In this document: piece by piece, positions 27,701 to 36,672 of the stretch
Layout: every line of letters begins with the position of its first letter
Numbering within the stretch: position 1 is the stretch's first letter
Assembly (NCBI GenBank): GCA_958295975.1
Contig: OY282446.1
Coordinates: forward strand, 2,147,289 to 2,211,288
Source: Tepidiformaceae bacterium
Lineage (GTDB): Bacteria; Chloroflexota; Dehalococcoidia; Tepidiformales; Tepidiformaceae
DNA: 64,000 bases
Direction: 5' to 3'
Notes under the pieces: generated by a model
The model's input: the letters and a program-made list of their open reading frames with translations, nothing else
The model's database searches: none
What the model was told of the DNA's origin: nothing
Position numbers and translations under genes: made by a program

Positions 27701-29285
27701 CGGCGTGGGCCTCATCAGCCCGCCGCCGCACCACGACATCTACTCCATCGAGGACCTCGCGCAGCTCATCCACGACCTCAAGAACGCCAACCCGCGCGCG
27801 CGCGTCAGCGTCAAGCTCGTGGCCGAGGTGGGCGTGGGCACGGTGGCCGCGGGCGTGGCCAAGGCCAAGTCCGACGTGGTGCTCATCAGCGGCCACGACG
27901 GCGGCACCGGCGCCAGCCCCCTCACCTCGCTCAAGCACGCGGGCGTGCCCTGGGAGCTGGGCCTCGCCGAAACGCAGCAGACGCTCGTGCTCAACCGCCT
28001 GCGCGACCGCATCGTGGTGCAGACCGACGGCCAGATGAAGACGGGGCGCGACGTCGTCATCGCCGCCCTGCTGGGCGCGGAGGAGTACGGCTTCGCCACC
28101 GCCCCGCTGGTGGTCATGGGCTGCATCATGATGCGCGTCTGCCACCTCGACACCTGCCCCGTCGGCGTGGCCACGCAGAACCCGAAGCTGCGCGAGAAGT
28201 TCGAGGGCCGCGCCGAGCACGTCGTCAACTTCTTCGAATTCGTCGCCGAAGAGGTGCGCGAACTGCTCGCCCGGCTCGGCTACCGCTCGCTCGACGAGCT
28301 GATCGGCCGCAGCGACCTGATCGACGCGCGCCGCGCCGTCGACCACTACAAGGCGCAGGGCGTGGACCTCTCCCCCATCCTCTACCGCCCGCAGGTGCCC
28401 GAGCACGTGGCCACGCGCCGCGTCGCCGAACAGGACCACGGCCTGCGCCACGCGCTCGACCAGGAGCTCGTGCGGCTGGCCGCCCCCGCGCTCGAACGGG
28501 GCGAGCCCGTGGACGTGGCGCTGCCCATCCGCAACGTCAACCGCGTGACCGGCACCATCCTCGGCAGCGAGGTGACGCGCCGCCACGGAGCGGACGGGCT
28601 TCCCCCCGACACCATCACCTTCCGCTTCAGCGGCTCCGCCGGGCAGAGCTTCGGCGCGTTCGTCCCGCGGGGCATGTCGCTGCTGCTGTCGGGCGACGCC
28701 AACGACTACTTCGGCAAGGGCCTCTCCGGCGGACGGCTGGTGGCCGCGCCCCCGCCCGACTCCACCTTCGCGCCCGAGGAGAACGTGATCGTCGGCAACG
28801 TCGCCCTCTACGGCGCGACCGGCGGCTCGGCCTTCATCCGCGGCGTCGCGGGCGAGCGCTTCTGCGTTCGCAACAGCGGCGCCCACGCCGTGGTGGAGGG
28901 CGCGGGCGACCACTGCTGCGAGTACATGACCGGCGGGCGCGTGGTCGTCATCGGCCCCACCGGCCGCAACTTCGGCGCGGGCATGAGCGGCGGCGTCGCC
29001 TACGTGCTCGACGAGGCCGGCGACTTCGCCATCCGCTGCAACCGCGAGATGGTGGACCTGGAGCCGCTCGCCGAAGAGGAGGACGCGACGCTCGTGCGCG
29101 GCCTGCTCGAACGCCACCGCGACGCCACCGGCAGCACCGTGGCGGACGCCCTGCTGAACGACTGGGCGGGCGCCGTTGCGCGGTTCGTGAAGGTCATGCC
29201 GCGCGACTACCGCCGCGTGCTTGAGGAACGGCGCGCCGTCGAGGCGGCGGAGGAGCGTGAGCGCGTGGGGGCCGCCGGTGGCTAA
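24720..29285 (+). CDS. gltB: Glutamate synthase, large subunit
   Basis: 1521-residue GOGAT alpha chain: glutamine plus 2-oxoglutarate gives two glutamates. The N-terminal Ntn amidotransferase has its nucleophile at Cys22 (DSCGVGF), so a 21-residue propeptide is removed. The central and FMN-binding synthase domains follow; [14 protein letters not shown] and [13 protein letters not shown] are FMN-site segments and [13 protein letters not shown] is part of the [3Fe-4S] ligand loop. The C-terminal beta-helix ([21 protein letters not shown]) is complete. Start ATG follows AAAGGAGG. It overlaps gltD by 8 bp. Confidence 0.97.
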   Translation: MAAHVRPPKQGLYDPRLERDSCGVGFLVQLGGRRSHALVEQALTALANLNHRGASGAEVNTGDGAGLLLQTPDEFFRHECARLGIRLPPRGRYGAGMLFCHGDREARTLAMNLLAEIVRGEGQHLLGWREVPTDNALLGETSLDAEPSVQQVFIGRGTWVETEDDFERRLFVVRKQFEREVERRGIGDSEAFYFSSLSCRTVVYKGMLTALQLPEYYPDLRDRRMVTALAMFHSRFSTNTFPSWKLAHPYRAIAHNGEINTLRGNRNWMAAREALLASSRFDDIHKTLPIIDEAGSDTASLDSALELLTLAGRPIEHAMMMLIPEAWAGHETMSAEKKAFYEYHSLLMEPWDGPASVAFTDGRTIGAVLDRNGLRPSRYLVTKDGLVIMASETGVLPVEDERVLMKGRLRPGRMFLVSLEEGRIIGDEELKRRLAGARDYAGWLDANLTRLADLPPAEPPPPVAGEALVERQVAFGYTVEDAKYHLGPMAREGQEALGSMGTDTPLAVLSERPQPLYGYFKQLFAQVTNPPLDAIREELVTSVDSLLGAEGNLLDEEPDGRYRMISLPAPFLTNADLARLRALDGNGDGGFRSATLPMLMPAADGPAGMAPALDDLFRRADAAIAGGATILILSDRGVDAGHAPLPALLATAGLHHHLVRTRQRTKVGLVVETGEAREVHHFALLIGYGAGAVNPWLALDAVREMVADGSLESGISCAEAEANVLKALKKGVVKVMSKMGISTVQSYRGAQIFEAVGLNEDLIDRYFTGTVSRISGAGLEQIAAETLARHARAFPERDGGLAGVDWGGQYQWRHDGEHHLFNPDTIFKLQHATRAGRRDVFREYTALVNDQSRRMATLRGLMELRSDRDPVPIGEVEPAASIFPRFATGAMSFGSISAEAHETLAIAMNRIGGKSNTGEGGEDARRFAPDANGDLRRSAIKQVASGRFGVTSEYLVNADELQIKMAQGAKPGEGGQLPGHKVWPWIARVRHSTPGVGLISPPPHHDIYSIEDLAQLIHDLKNANPRARVSVKLVAEVGVGTVAAGVAKAKSDVVLISGHDGGTGASPLTSLKHAGVPWELGLAETQQTLVLNRLRDRIVVQTDGQMKTGRDVVIAALLGAEEYGFATAPLVVMGCIMMRVCHLDTCPVGVATQNPKLREKFEGRAEHVVNFFEFVAEEVRELLARLGYRSLDELIGRSDLIDARRAVDHYKAQGVDLSPILYRPQVPEHVATRRVAEQDHGLRHALDQELVRLAAPALERGEPVDVALPIRNVNRVTGTILGSEVTRRHGADGLPPDTITFRFSGSAGQSFGAFVPRGMSLLLSGDANDYFGKGLSGGRLVAAPPPDSTFAPEENVIVGNVALYGATGGSAFIRGVAGERFCVRNSGAHAVVEGAGDHCCEYMTGGRVVVIGPTGRNFGAGMSGGVAYVLDEAGDFAIRCNREMVDLEPLAEEEDATLVRGLLERHRDATGSTVADALLNDWAGAVARFVKVMPRDYRRVLEERRAVEAAEERERVGAAGG

Positions 29286-30714
29286 GCCCACGGGCTTCAT
29301 CGAATTCGAACGGCGGGGGCCTTCCAGCCGCCCCGTGGCCGAGCGCCTCGGCGACTGGCTCGAATACTACGAGGAGATGCCGCCCGACCGCCTCCACGGG
29401 CAGGCCGCGCGCTGCATGGACTGCGGCGTGCCCTTCTGCCACCAGGGCTGCCCGCTGGGCAACATCATCCCCGACTGGAACGACCTCGTGTACCGCGAGC
29501 GCTGGCGCGAGGCCATCGAGCGCCTGCACGCCACCAACAACTTCCCCGAATTCACGGGACGGCTCTGCCCCGCGCCCTGCGAGGCCGCCTGCGTGCTCGG
29601 CATCAACGACGATCCCGTCACCATCAAGCAGGTCGAGGTCAGCATCGTGGAGCGCGCCTGGCGCGAGGGCTGGATCCGCCCCGAACCGCCGCGGCGCCGC
29701 ACCGAGCGCCGCGTGGCCGTCGTCGGCTCCGGCCCCGCCGGCCTCGCCTGCGCCCAGCAGCTGCGCCGCGCGGGCCACGACGTGACCGTGTTCGAGCGCG
29801 ACGACCGCATCGGCGGCCTGCTCCGCTACGGCATCCCCGAATTCAAGATGGAAAAGCGCTTCATCGACCGCCGCCTCGAACAGATGGAGGCCGAGGGCGT
29901 CGTCTTCCGCCCCGGCGTCAGCATCGGCGCGGACGTGGACGCGCGCGACCTGCTGCGCGAATTCGGCGCCCTCTGCCTGGCGGGCGGCGCCACGCAGTCG
30001 CGCGACCTGCCCATCCCCGGGCGCGAGCTCGACGGCATCCACCTGGCCATGGAGTTCCTGCCCCCCCAGAACCGCATCCTCGCGGGCGACGACGTGCCCG
30101 CGGGCGAGCGCATCTCCGCCGCGGGCAAGCGCGTCGTCATCCTCGGCGGCGGCGATACCGGCGCGGACTGCCTCGGCACGGTGCACCGCCACGGCGCGCT
30201 GGGCGTGAAGCAGTGGGAACTGCTGCCGCGCCCGCCCGACGAGCGCCCGCCGGAGACGCCCTGGCCCACCTGGCCCAACGTCTTCCGCACCTCCGGCGCG
30301 CACGAGGAGGGCGGCGAGCGCGACTACTCCATCCTCACCAAGCGCTTCTCCGGCGAGAACGGGCGCGTCACCGCCCTCCACGGCGTGCGCCTCGACTGGG
30401 AGACCGGCGCGGACGGCCGCCCGGCCATGCGCGAGCTGCCGGGCACGGAGTTCACGGAGCCGGTGGACCTGGTGCTGCTGGCGCTGGGCTTCCTCGGCCC
30501 GGAGCGCGAGGGGATGCTGGCGCAGCTCGGCGTCGAGCTGACGGAGCGCGGCAACGTGGCCGCCAACGAGGACAAGATGACGAGCGTGCCGGGCGTGTTC
30601 ACGGCGGGGGACATGACGCGCGGCCAGTCGCTGATCGTGTGGGCCATCGCGGAGGGCCGCGCCGCCGCCCGCGGCATCGACCGCTACCTGATGGGCGAAA
30701 CCGCGCTTCCGTAG
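29278..30714 (+). CDS. gltD: Glutamate synthase, small subunit
   Basis: 478-residue beta chain that feeds electrons from NADPH to GltB through FAD and two [4Fe-4S] clusters. Cluster ligands: [17 protein letters not shown] and [10 protein letters not shown]. The FAD fold is [15 protein letters not shown], the NAD(P)H fold [15 protein letters not shown], and the C-terminal FAD end is [17 protein letters not shown] 29278 lies inside the gltB 3' end (8-bp overlap), so the two subunits are translationally linked. Confidence 0.96.
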   Translation: MAKPTGFIEFERRGPSSRPVAERLGDWLEYYEEMPPDRLHGQAARCMDCGVPFCHQGCPLGNIIPDWNDLVYRERWREAIERLHATNNFPEFTGRLCPAPCEAACVLGINDDPVTIKQVEVSIVERAWREGWIRPEPPRRRTERRVAVVGSGPAGLACAQQLRRAGHDVTVFERDDRIGGLLRYGIPEFKMEKRFIDRRLEQMEAEGVVFRPGVSIGADVDARDLLREFGALCLAGGATQSRDLPIPGRELDGIHLAMEFLPPQNRILAGDDVPAGERISAAGKRVVILGGGDTGADCLGTVHRHGALGVKQWELLPRPPDERPPETPWPTWPNVFRTSGAHEEGGERDYSILTKRFSGENGRVTALHGVRLDWETGADGRPAMRELPGTEFTEPVDLVLLALGFLGPEREGMLAQLGVELTERGNVAANEDKMTSVPGVFTAGDMTRGQSLIVWAIAEGRAAARGIDRYLMGETALP

Positions 30715-30790
30715 GCGGTTGCGCGTCCAGCCGCACGCCCCTTGATGCGGACGGCTACATCGCCACCACCTACGACCTGAGGGCTGGGAG

Positions 30791-31735
30791 TTAAGGTGAT
30801 TGATCCTCACATGTGACTGACCAGCTCGCGGATTCGGAAGCCGATGTCGCCTCGATATAATAATACCCGGCGTCAGGGAAGGTGATGACTCGTGTCCACG
30901 TCTCGGATATAACGCGCTCAAATGGTGTCAGCGACGCCAGAAGCGCCGGGATTTCAATGTAAAAATACCTTTCGTTTCCACTGTAGGTATTGTCAGAAAC
31001 GGACGTCGTACAGACATAGACACCGGCTCGCTCGATCTGGAGAAGGGAAACAGTAGGGCCAACCCCATGCCCTATTCGACCATTAGCTTCCCTCCATTCA
31101 GGAATCCATCCGCCTTCAGGAATACATCGAGTTATCCATCCTGCGTTCTCTTCCACTTGCGTCACTTCAACGAGGTAGTCTCCTCCGGTGAAGTTGAAAA
31201 ATCGGCTCCATTTTCCGACTCCATTTTCCGAAGAGTCTTGAGCGAGAGTACGACCATCCCCAGTTTCCGAATTTATTATGCGGCTACGAACAGACCCGTT
31301 CCGAATACGAGTACCATCACGGGATAGATTCTCTCGAATGGAAAACTCACAGACGTGTGCTCCTTCGCCAATGTTAATTCGAGTAACGAGGGGGCCAGTC
31401 CCGGTGGCGATCACGGTCATAGCCTGGGATGGCATGGGGGTGGGCGTTGGAGTCGCCGTGGGAGCGTCGGGCACTGGCACGGCGAGCGTGATGTCGCCGT
31501 AGCGGAAGCGCCCGCTGCTGCTCACGCCGTCCGTCAGCGGCAGCGGGATCGTGCCCAGCGTGCGCCAGCTCCCGCCTTCGGGACGAGCGCTGATGTAGTT
31601 GCGCTCCGGGTCGTTCACGTCCTCCCAGACGCGGACCTCGACGTTGGCGGTGCGTTGCGACTGGGCGAGCACGCCCGCGCCGATGGAGACGGCGACGAGG
31701 GCGACGACGAGCCCGCCGATGATCCAGTTCTTCAC
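30791..31735 (-). CDS. Exported protein with Thr/Pro linker (chimeric composition)
   Basis: Not recognised. 314 residues. GTG 31735 follows CGGAGGCCCC. An uncleaved signal anchor (WIIGGLVVALVAVSIGAGVL) leads to a small domain of about 65 residues (VEVRVWEDVNDPERNYISA, then LGTIPLPLTDG), a PTATPTPTPMPS linker, and about 190 residues with four Cys in two similar beta-rich halves (EGAHVCEFSIR and RAGVYVCTTSV). The part after the linker (30791–31430) is clearly A/T-richer than the start, which suggests a foreign domain joined to a resident export module. No neighbour suggests a function. Confidence 0.75.
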   Translation of the reverse strand: MKNWIIGGLVVALVAVSIGAGVLAQSQRTANVEVRVWEDVNDPERNYISARPEGGSWRTLGTIPLPLTDGVSSSGRFRYGDITLAVPVPDAPTATPTPTPMPSQAMTVIATGTGPLVTRINIGEGAHVCEFSIRENLSRDGTRIRNGSVRSRIINSETGDGRTLAQDSSENGVGKWSRFFNFTGGDYLVEVTQVEENAGWITRCIPEGGWIPEWREANGRIGHGVGPTVSLLQIERAGVYVCTTSVSDNTYSGNERYFYIEIPALLASLTPFERVISETWTRVITFPDAGYYYIEATSASESASWSVTCEDQSP

Positions 31736-31778
31736 GCAGGGGCCTCCGGGAGTGTGGCCGCCCCGTGGCGGTTCGGGG

Positions 31779-31808
31779 AGCATACGGGGATGCCGCGAAC
31801 CGGTCCAA
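31779..31808 (-). promoter_or_regulatory. Candidate promoter of the exported protein
   Basis: TTGGAC (31808–31803), 18-base spacer, TATGCT (31784–31779), about 43 bases before the start codon on the minus strand. Confidence 0.4.
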
Positions 31809-31858
31809 CGCCGGTGGTTGGTTGGCGGCGAGTTGGTTAAAAATTAAGCGGGAGGGGC

Positions 31859-31871
31859 TTGACACTAAAAT
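31859..31871 (+). promoter_or_regulatory. A/T-rich promoter region of the 42-codon gene
   Basis: TTGACA (31859–31864) and TAAAAT (31866–31871), within an A/T-rich stretch that also holds GGTTAAAAATTAAG just upstream. The two hexamers are too close to be one promoter: either TAAAAT is the -10, with an unclear -35, or TTGACA is the -35 with a weak GAAATT at 17 bases. Confidence 0.35.
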
Positions 31872-31959
31872 CACGGTTCGGGAAATTTGGAGCACGGGCA
31901 TCGGCCCGGCCGCTGCCGGGGGTGCCAAACAGGCCTTCGGGCCGGAAAGGAGAGGCCAG

Positions 31960-32088
31960 ATGTCACGATATTGTTTAAGGGTTCAGCGTCTGTTGTTCGG
32001 GATTGGCAAGGCTGGCGCGCAGGTCGCGTTGCAGGAGTTCGTACGGACCACCGTACGGGCTGCCTTGTCAGGTTTCCTGAACTCCTAG
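31960..32088 (+). CDS. 42-residue small protein in its own transcription unit
   Basis: Not recognised. Start ATG 31960 follows AAAGGAGAGG; the product is 42 residues, basic and probably one amphipathic helix (LLFGIGKAGAQVALQEF). An A/T-rich promoter region lies about 90 bases upstream, a GGCC-TTCG-GGCC tetraloop hairpin precedes the ribosome binding site, and a strong terminator stem follows 21 bases after the stop. That complete set in an otherwise empty 450-base region argues for a real gene. A regulatory RNA instead of, or together with, the peptide is possible. Confidence 0.5.
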   Translation: MSRYCLRVQRLLFGIGKAGAQVALQEFVRTTVRAALSGFLNS

Positions 32089-32109
32089 ACCTTGAGGCCC
32101 CTAACCCGT

Positions 32110-32142
32110 TTCCCGATGGGCGGCTAGCCCGCCCATCGGGAA
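32110..32142. terminator. Strong stem-loop terminator, probably bidirectional
   Basis: Fourteen-base perfect arms TTCCCGATGGGCGG (32110–32123) and its complement (32129–32142) with a five-base loop CTAGC. It ends the 42-codon unit on the plus strand and lies just downstream of the histidine kinase on the minus strand. No long T-run follows on either side. Confidence 0.75.
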
Positions 32143-32193
32143 CATTTGCGTTTCGGGGGCGCCGCCGGGGCAGCCAGCCGCCCAGCGCAGGGG

Positions 32194-33363
32194 TCAGGCG
32201 GGCTGGCGGGGGAGGCGCGCCTCCACCTCCAGCCCGCCCTCCGCGCGCGCCTTCGCGGAGATGGTCCCGCCGTGCGCGCGCACGATGGCGTCCGCGATGG
32301 AGAGGCCGAGGCCGTGGCCGCCGGGGTCGTCCGCCATCGCCGCGGGCTGGCGCGTGAAGGGCTCGAAGAGCGCCTGCGCGTCCGCGTCGGAGAGGCGCGG
32401 GCCGGAGTTGGCCACGCGCAGGATGGCGGTCTCCGCCGTCGCTTCGGTCTCCACGCGCACCCAGCCGCCGGGCACGTTGTGGCGGATGGCGTTGTCGATG
32501 AGGTTGGCGGCCAGCCGTTCGAGCAGGGCGCGGTCGCCGCGCACGGCGGCGTCGCGCAGGTCGAGCGCGAACTCGAGGCGGCCCGTGGAGGCGGCCAGTT
32601 CGCCCGCCATGTCGCCCGTGAGTTCGGCCAGGTCGACCTCCGTGCGCGAGAGCAGGCCGCTTTCGCTGCGGGCCAGGGCGAGCAGCCCGGCGACGGTGCG
32701 CTCGCCGCCCTCGGCGGCCTCCAGCACGCGGCGGGCGAAGGCGCGGTCGGCCTCGTCCGCGTCGCCGCCCGCCAGCCGCAGCTCGGCCTCGGCGCGCAGG
32801 ATGGCGAGCGGCGTGCGCAGCTCGTGCGAGACGTTGGCGGCGAAGGCGCGCTGTCCGGCGAAGGCGCGCTCCAGCCGTTCGAGCAGCGAATCGAGCGTGT
32901 CCGCCAGCTCCTTCATCTCGTCGCGCGGGCCGCGCAGGTTGACGCGATGGTGGAGGTTGCTCTCGGAGGAGGCGCGCGCCGTCTCCGCGATGCGCTGGAT
33001 GGGCCGCAGCACGCGCCCGGCCACGAACCAGCCGAGCAGCAGCGCCGCCGCGCTCGTGAGGCCGAGGGCGACGATCGACTGCTCGAGCTGCTCGCGCAGG
33101 GCGTCGGCGAGGACGTCGTCGTAGAACTCGTCGATGAAGTGGAGGACGGTGCGCCCGTCCTTCGAGAGGAAGTCGACCAGCCGCTTGCCGTCCTTGTCCC
33201 CGACATTGCGGCCCTCGAAGGCGATGGTGATCTCGCGGCGTCCGCGCAGGGGGTCGGCGTCGAGGCGGTCGCGGTAGAGGAAGTAGGTGATGGCGATGAG
33301 GATGGCGCCCGCCAGCAGGAAGAGCGCGCCGTAGAGGAGCGTGAGGCGCAGGCGGACGGTCAT
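32194..33363 (-). CDS. Two-component sensor histidine kinase
   Basis: 389 residues, cytoplasmic-membrane sensor. Two membrane helices (about 6–28 and 96–117) enclose a small extracytoplasmic domain. A HAMP linker (GRVLRPIQRIAETA) follows, then the dimerisation H-box ANVSHELRTPLAIL with His180, the N-box NLIDNAIRHN and the G-box GGHGLGLSI. It overlaps the response regulator by 4 bp (ATGA). The signal is unknown; the neighbouring divergent secreted repeat protein is a candidate partner. Confidence 0.94.
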   Translation of the reverse strand: MTVRLRLTLLYGALFLLAGAILIAITYFLYRDRLDADPLRGRREITIAFEGRNVGDKDGKRLVDFLSKDGRTVLHFIDEFYDDVLADALREQLEQSIVALGLTSAAALLLGWFVAGRVLRPIQRIAETARASSESNLHHRVNLRGPRDEMKELADTLDSLLERLERAFAGQRAFAANVSHELRTPLAILRAEAELRLAGGDADEADRAFARRVLEAAEGGERTVAGLLALARSESGLLSRTEVDLAELTGDMAGELAASTGRLEFALDLRDAAVRGDRALLERLAANLIDNAIRHNVPGGWVRVETEATAETAILRVANSGPRLSDADAQALFEPFTRQPAAMADDPGGHGLGLSIADAIVRAHGGTISAKARAEGGLEVEARLPRQPA

Positions 33364-34034
33364 GGCGCGGGCGCGTCCGCTTCGACGCGGTAGCCCGCGC
33401 CGCGCACGGTGTGGACGATGGGCGGCTCGCCCAGCTTGCGCCGCAGCGTCATCACGGTGACGGCCACCACGTTGGTCATGGGGTCGATCTGCTCGTCCCA
33501 GACGCGCTCCAGCAGCTCCTCGGCGCTGACGGCGTTGCCCCGCGCGGCGAGCAGCACTTCGAGCACGGCGAACTCCTTGCGCGTGAGGCGCAGGTCGCGC
33601 CCGTCCCGGCTGGCGCGGCGCGGCCCCGGTTCGAGGCGCACGTCCGCGGCGGCGAGCACGGGCGGCGTGGCCGCGCTGCGGCGGCGGGCGAGGGCGCGCA
33701 CGCGGGCCACCAGCTCGCGCAGGGCGAAGGGCTTGGCGAGGTAGTCGTCCGCGCCGATGGTGAGGCCCTGCACGCGGTCGTCCAGCGTGCCCGAGGCGGT
33801 GAGCATGAGGATGCGCGGGGGCTCGTCCAGGCGGGTCAGGCGGCGGCAGACCTCGTCGCCGTGCATGACGGGCAGCTGGCGGTCGAGCAGCACCACCTCG
33901 TAGTCGGTGACCAGCGCCTTCTCCAGCCCGGCGCGCCCGTCGAGGGCCACGTCGATGGCCATGCCCGCCAGGCGCAGGCCGCGCGCGATGGCGTCCGCCA
34001 GGCGCGCGTCGTCCTCCACGATGAGCACGCGCAT
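33360..34034 (-). CDS. OmpR-family response regulator
   Basis: 224 residues. The receiver domain has the acidic pair EDD (7–9), phospho-acceptor Asp51 (VVLLDRQLP), Thr/Ala switch (MLTASG) and Lys101 (LAKPF). The C-terminal winged helix is of OmpR/PhoB type (RLTRKEFAVLEVLL, then VHTVRGAGYRV). ATG 34034 lies 6 bases after CACAAT, and no Shine–Dalgarno is present, suggesting a leaderless transcript. It probably regulates the divergent repeat protein as well as its own operon. Confidence 0.94.
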   Translation of the reverse strand: MRVLIVEDDARLADAIARGLRLAGMAIDVALDGRAGLEKALVTDYEVVLLDRQLPVMHGDEVCRRLTRLDEPPRILMLTASGTLDDRVQGLTIGADDYLAKPFALRELVARVRALARRRSAATPPVLAAADVRLEPGPRRASRDGRDLRLTRKEFAVLEVLLAARGNAVSAEELLERVWDEQIDPMTNVVAVTVMTLRRKLGEPPIVHTVRGAGYRVEADAPAP

Positions 34035-34157
34035 GGCCCCATTGTGCGGCACGCGCATAAGGTCGCGATAAAGCGCCGCCGCCCGCCTTAGGCTGAATTT
34101 ATCGCCGCCTTGCGAGCATGGCCGCATCACACGCAGGAATGCAGCAGGAGGAATCGA

Positions 34158-35171
34158 ATGAGCATTCCCCGTACGCCGTTCATCGGCATCGCCATCGCCG
34201 CGGTCGCGCTCGCCATCGCCGCCGGCGCCATCACCCTGGCGGGGGCGCTGGGCGCCGGGCCCGCCGCCGCCGGGGGCGACGACGACGAGCGCTCCGCTTT
34301 CGCCGAGGCGCTGGGCGTCACCGTCGAGCAGCTGGAGGCGGCCAAGCGGCAGGTCATGCTCGACCGCATCGCCGCCGCCGTGGAAAGCGGCGCGCTCAGC
34401 GAGGAGCGGGCGGCGACGCTGCGCGCGGCCATCGAGTCGGGCGAGGAGCCCGGGCACGGGCGCGGCTTCGGCGGCGACGGCTTTGGCTTCGGCTGGCACG
34501 GCGATGAAGGCGACGAGGGCGCGGCCTTCGCCGAAGCGCTGGGCGTCACCGTCGAGCAGCTGGAATCGGCCATGCGTCAGGTTGCGCTCGCCCGGATCGA
34601 TGCCGCCGTGGAGGCCGGAAAGCTGACGGAAGCGCGGGCGGCGACGCTGCGCGCGGCCATCGAGTCGGGCGAGGACCTCGACCGCGGCTTCGGCCACCGC
34701 GATGGTCGCGGCGACAAGGACGCCCACCGCATCGAGTCGGAGGGCGGCGCGGCCCTGGCCACGGCGCTGGGCGTCACGGTCGAGCAGCTCGAAGCCGCCT
34801 TCGGGCAGGTTGAGGCGACCATGCGGCAGCGCGCGCTGGATCGCATCGACGCGGAGCTGGCCGCCGGTCGGCTCACGGAGGCGCGGGCGGAGCGGCTGCG
34901 CGCGGCCATCGAGTCCGGCGCGGAGGGCCGCTTCTTCCATCGCGGCGATTCCGAAACGGACGAGGGCGAACTGCTGGCCGGGGCGCTGGGCGTCACGGTC
35001 GAGCGGCTCGAAGCGGTGAAGCGGCAGCTGGCGCTCGACTGGATCGACGCGGCGGTCGCGAGCGGCAAGGTCGACGCGGACGAAGCCGCCGAATGGCGCG
35101 TGGCCATCGAATCCGGCGAGCGGCCGGAACGCGGGCGCGGCCACGAGCGGGGCTGGCGCGGCCACCGCTAG
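34158..35171 (+). CDS. Secreted protein of four ~50-residue helical repeats
   Basis: Not recognised by name. 337 residues with an N-terminal signal/anchor (IAIAAVALAIAAGAITLAGA). Four repeats begin near residues 47, 122, 198 and 272; each has AEALGVTVEQLEAA..., a central RIDAAVEAGKLTE and ends in RAAIESGE. The linkers between them are rich in Gly, Asp and His (for example GFGWHGDEGDEG), which might bind metal. ATG 34158 follows GCAGGAGG. It is divergent from a two-component system, an arrangement reminiscent of CpxP/Spy-type partners, though there is no LTxxQ motif. Confidence 0.8.
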   Translation: MSIPRTPFIGIAIAAVALAIAAGAITLAGALGAGPAAAGGDDDERSAFAEALGVTVEQLEAAKRQVMLDRIAAAVESGALSEERAATLRAAIESGEEPGHGRGFGGDGFGFGWHGDEGDEGAAFAEALGVTVEQLESAMRQVALARIDAAVEAGKLTEARAATLRAAIESGEDLDRGFGHRDGRGDKDAHRIESEGGAALATALGVTVEQLEAAFGQVEATMRQRALDRIDAELAAGRLTEARAERLRAAIESGAEGRFFHRGDSETDEGELLAGALGVTVERLEAVKRQLALDWIDAAVASGKVDADEAAEWRVAIESGERPERGRGHERGWRGHR

Positions 35172-35193
35172 GGCGACGCGGGCCCTCCCGCGC

Positions 35194-35221
35194 GAAGGCG
35201 TCCCGGAAACGGGGCGCCTTC
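35194..35221. terminator. GAAA-capped stem-loop between convergent genes
   Basis: Twelve-base arms (35194–35205 and 35210–35221), one G·U pair, capped by a GAAA tetraloop, 22 bases after the repeat protein's stop and 8 bases before the ppx stop. Likely terminates both genes. Confidence 0.7.
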
Positions 35222-35228
35222 GCCGCGT

Positions 35229-36605
35229 TCAGCGCGCCAGCAGGGCGGCGGCGGCGCGCAGGGCGGGGGCCTCGCCGGCGGGCAGGATGGCGAGCAGGGG
35301 CGCGGCGCCCGCCTCGTCGCCGTCGCCGAGGCGCAGGATGGCCCCCACGCGCGCCAGCAGCTCGTGGCCGAAGCCCGCCAGCTCCTCGCCGAGCGCGGTC
35401 TCCGCGGCGCGCGCGCCCGCGCCCTCGTCGCCGTCCGCCTCGCCGATGGCGCGCAGCATGGCGGCGTGGCGGACGGCCTCGTACGGCTCGCCGAAGGGGT
35501 CGGCGTCCATGCCGTCGGCGAGGCGGACGGCGCGCGCTTCCATCGCCTCCGCGCGCCAGAGGCCGCGGCGCCGCAGCAGGGCCTCGACGGCGGCGGCGCG
35601 CACGAGCCGCGGCGGCGGCACGGGTTCGCCGAAGGCGCGCGTGGCCACGCCCTCGCGCAGGCCCCCGGCGGCGACGGTCAGCCGCTCCGCGCCGAGGTGG
35701 CGCATCAGCTCGTCGAGGATGACCGCGCCGCCCACGATGGAGTCGGCGCGGGCCGCGCGCAGGCCGTCGAGCTGGCCGCGCTCCTCGCGCGTGTGCACGG
35801 CCAGGCGGCCCTCCAGCCCGCGCACCGTGGCGGCGGGCAGGGGGTAGCCGTGGAGCCGGTCGATGGGCCAGTCCGCGCCGCGCCGCGCCAGCCGCGCCAG
35901 CGTGCGCGCGCTCCCGCCCGTGCCGATGAGCCGCTCGCCCGGGCGCAGGCCGGAGGGGGCGCTGGCCGCGATCGTCTCCGCCGCGGCGCGGCGCATGGCG
36001 GCCAGCTCCGCCGCCGCGGGGGGATCGCTCCGCAGGTGGGCGGCGCTGGCGTTGAGCGCCCCCAGGGGGAAGCTCCAGGCGCTGGCGACGACGCCCCCGA
36101 TGACGCGCGCCACCTCCGTGCTGCCGCCGCCGATGTCGACGACCACGCCGGAGCGGATGGGCAGCCCGCGCAGCGCGCCCGTGGCCATGAGCCGCGCCTC
36201 CTCCGCCCCGTCGAGCACCTCGATGGCGACGCCCCGTTCGCGCCGCGCGCGGGCCAGCAGCGTCTCGCGGTTGCGGGCCGCGCGCACCGCCGCCGTGGCC
36301 ACCGCCACGGTCGAGCGCGCCCCGGCGGCGCGGGCGAAGGCCGTGAATTCGGCGAGCGCGTCGAGCGCCGCCTCCACGCCGTCCGCGCCCAGCCCGCCGC
36401 GCGCGTCGAGGGCGGTGGCGAGCCGCAGGTCGAGGCGCTTCCCGGCGAAGGCGTGGAGTACGCCCGCCACGGGGCGCTCGACGACGACCACGCGGGCCGA
36501 ATTGGAGCCGAGGTCGATGACCGCGAGCGGTTCCGGCGGGGGCGGCGCGCCGAGGGCCTCGACGCGGATGCCAGCGTCCCCGGGGCTCTCCGAAACGCGA
36601 ACCAT
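35229..36605 (-). CDS. ppx: Ppx/GppA-family exopolyphosphatase
   Basis: 458 residues of the ASKHA (actin-like ATPase) fold. Signature parts are AVIDLGSNSARVVVVE (phosphate 1), VVDIGGGSTEVARV (phosphate 2), ATAAVRAARN and DGAEEARL; the C-terminal HD-like helical region is present in shortened form. It degrades polyphosphate chains or pppGpp. It is divergent from ppk1, so the synthesis and breakdown genes share one 67-base promoter region. ATG 36605 lies 8 bases after TACACT, without a Shine–Dalgarno. Confidence 0.9.
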   Translation of the reverse strand: MVRVSESPGDAGIRVEALGAPPPPEPLAVIDLGSNSARVVVVERPVAGVLHAFAGKRLDLRLATALDARGGLGADGVEAALDALAEFTAFARAAGARSTVAVATAAVRAARNRETLLARARRERGVAIEVLDGAEEARLMATGALRGLPIRSGVVVDIGGGSTEVARVIGGVVASAWSFPLGALNASAAHLRSDPPAAAELAAMRRAAAETIAASAPSGLRPGERLIGTGGSARTLARLARRGADWPIDRLHGYPLPAATVRGLEGRLAVHTREERGQLDGLRAARADSIVGGAVILDELMRHLGAERLTVAAGGLREGVATRAFGEPVPPPRLVRAAAVEALLRRRGLWRAEAMEARAVRLADGMDADPFGEPYEAVRHAAMLRAIGEADGDEGAGARAAETALGEELAGFGHELLARVGAILRLGDGDEAGAAPLLAILPAGEAPALRAAAALLAR

Positions 36606-36613
36606 GCGCCGCC

Positions 36614-36665
36614 AGTGTACGGGAACCCCGGTGGCCCCGCGTTAACGGGGCGGGCGCGGTATCCT
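36614..36665. promoter_or_regulatory. Divergent leaderless promoters, ppx and ppk1
   Basis: TACACT (minus, 36619–36614) ends 8 bases before the ppx ATG; TATCCT (plus, 36660–36665) ends 7 bases before the ppk1 ATG. Between them lies CCCCG-CGTTAA-CGGGG, a small inverted repeat that could serve as an operator. Confidence 0.5.
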
Positions 36666-36672
36666 GCGCGGC

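Noticed and set aside
24603-29300. Open frame of 1,565 codons antisense to gltB
   Set aside because: It is an exact shadow of a gene with full family motifs; its translation is low-complexity Arg/His/Val/Gly typical of the opposite frame of G+C-rich codons.
30715-30790. Regulatory element between gltD and the exported protein gene
   Set aside because: No stem, promoter or repeat of note could be seen in this 76-base gap.
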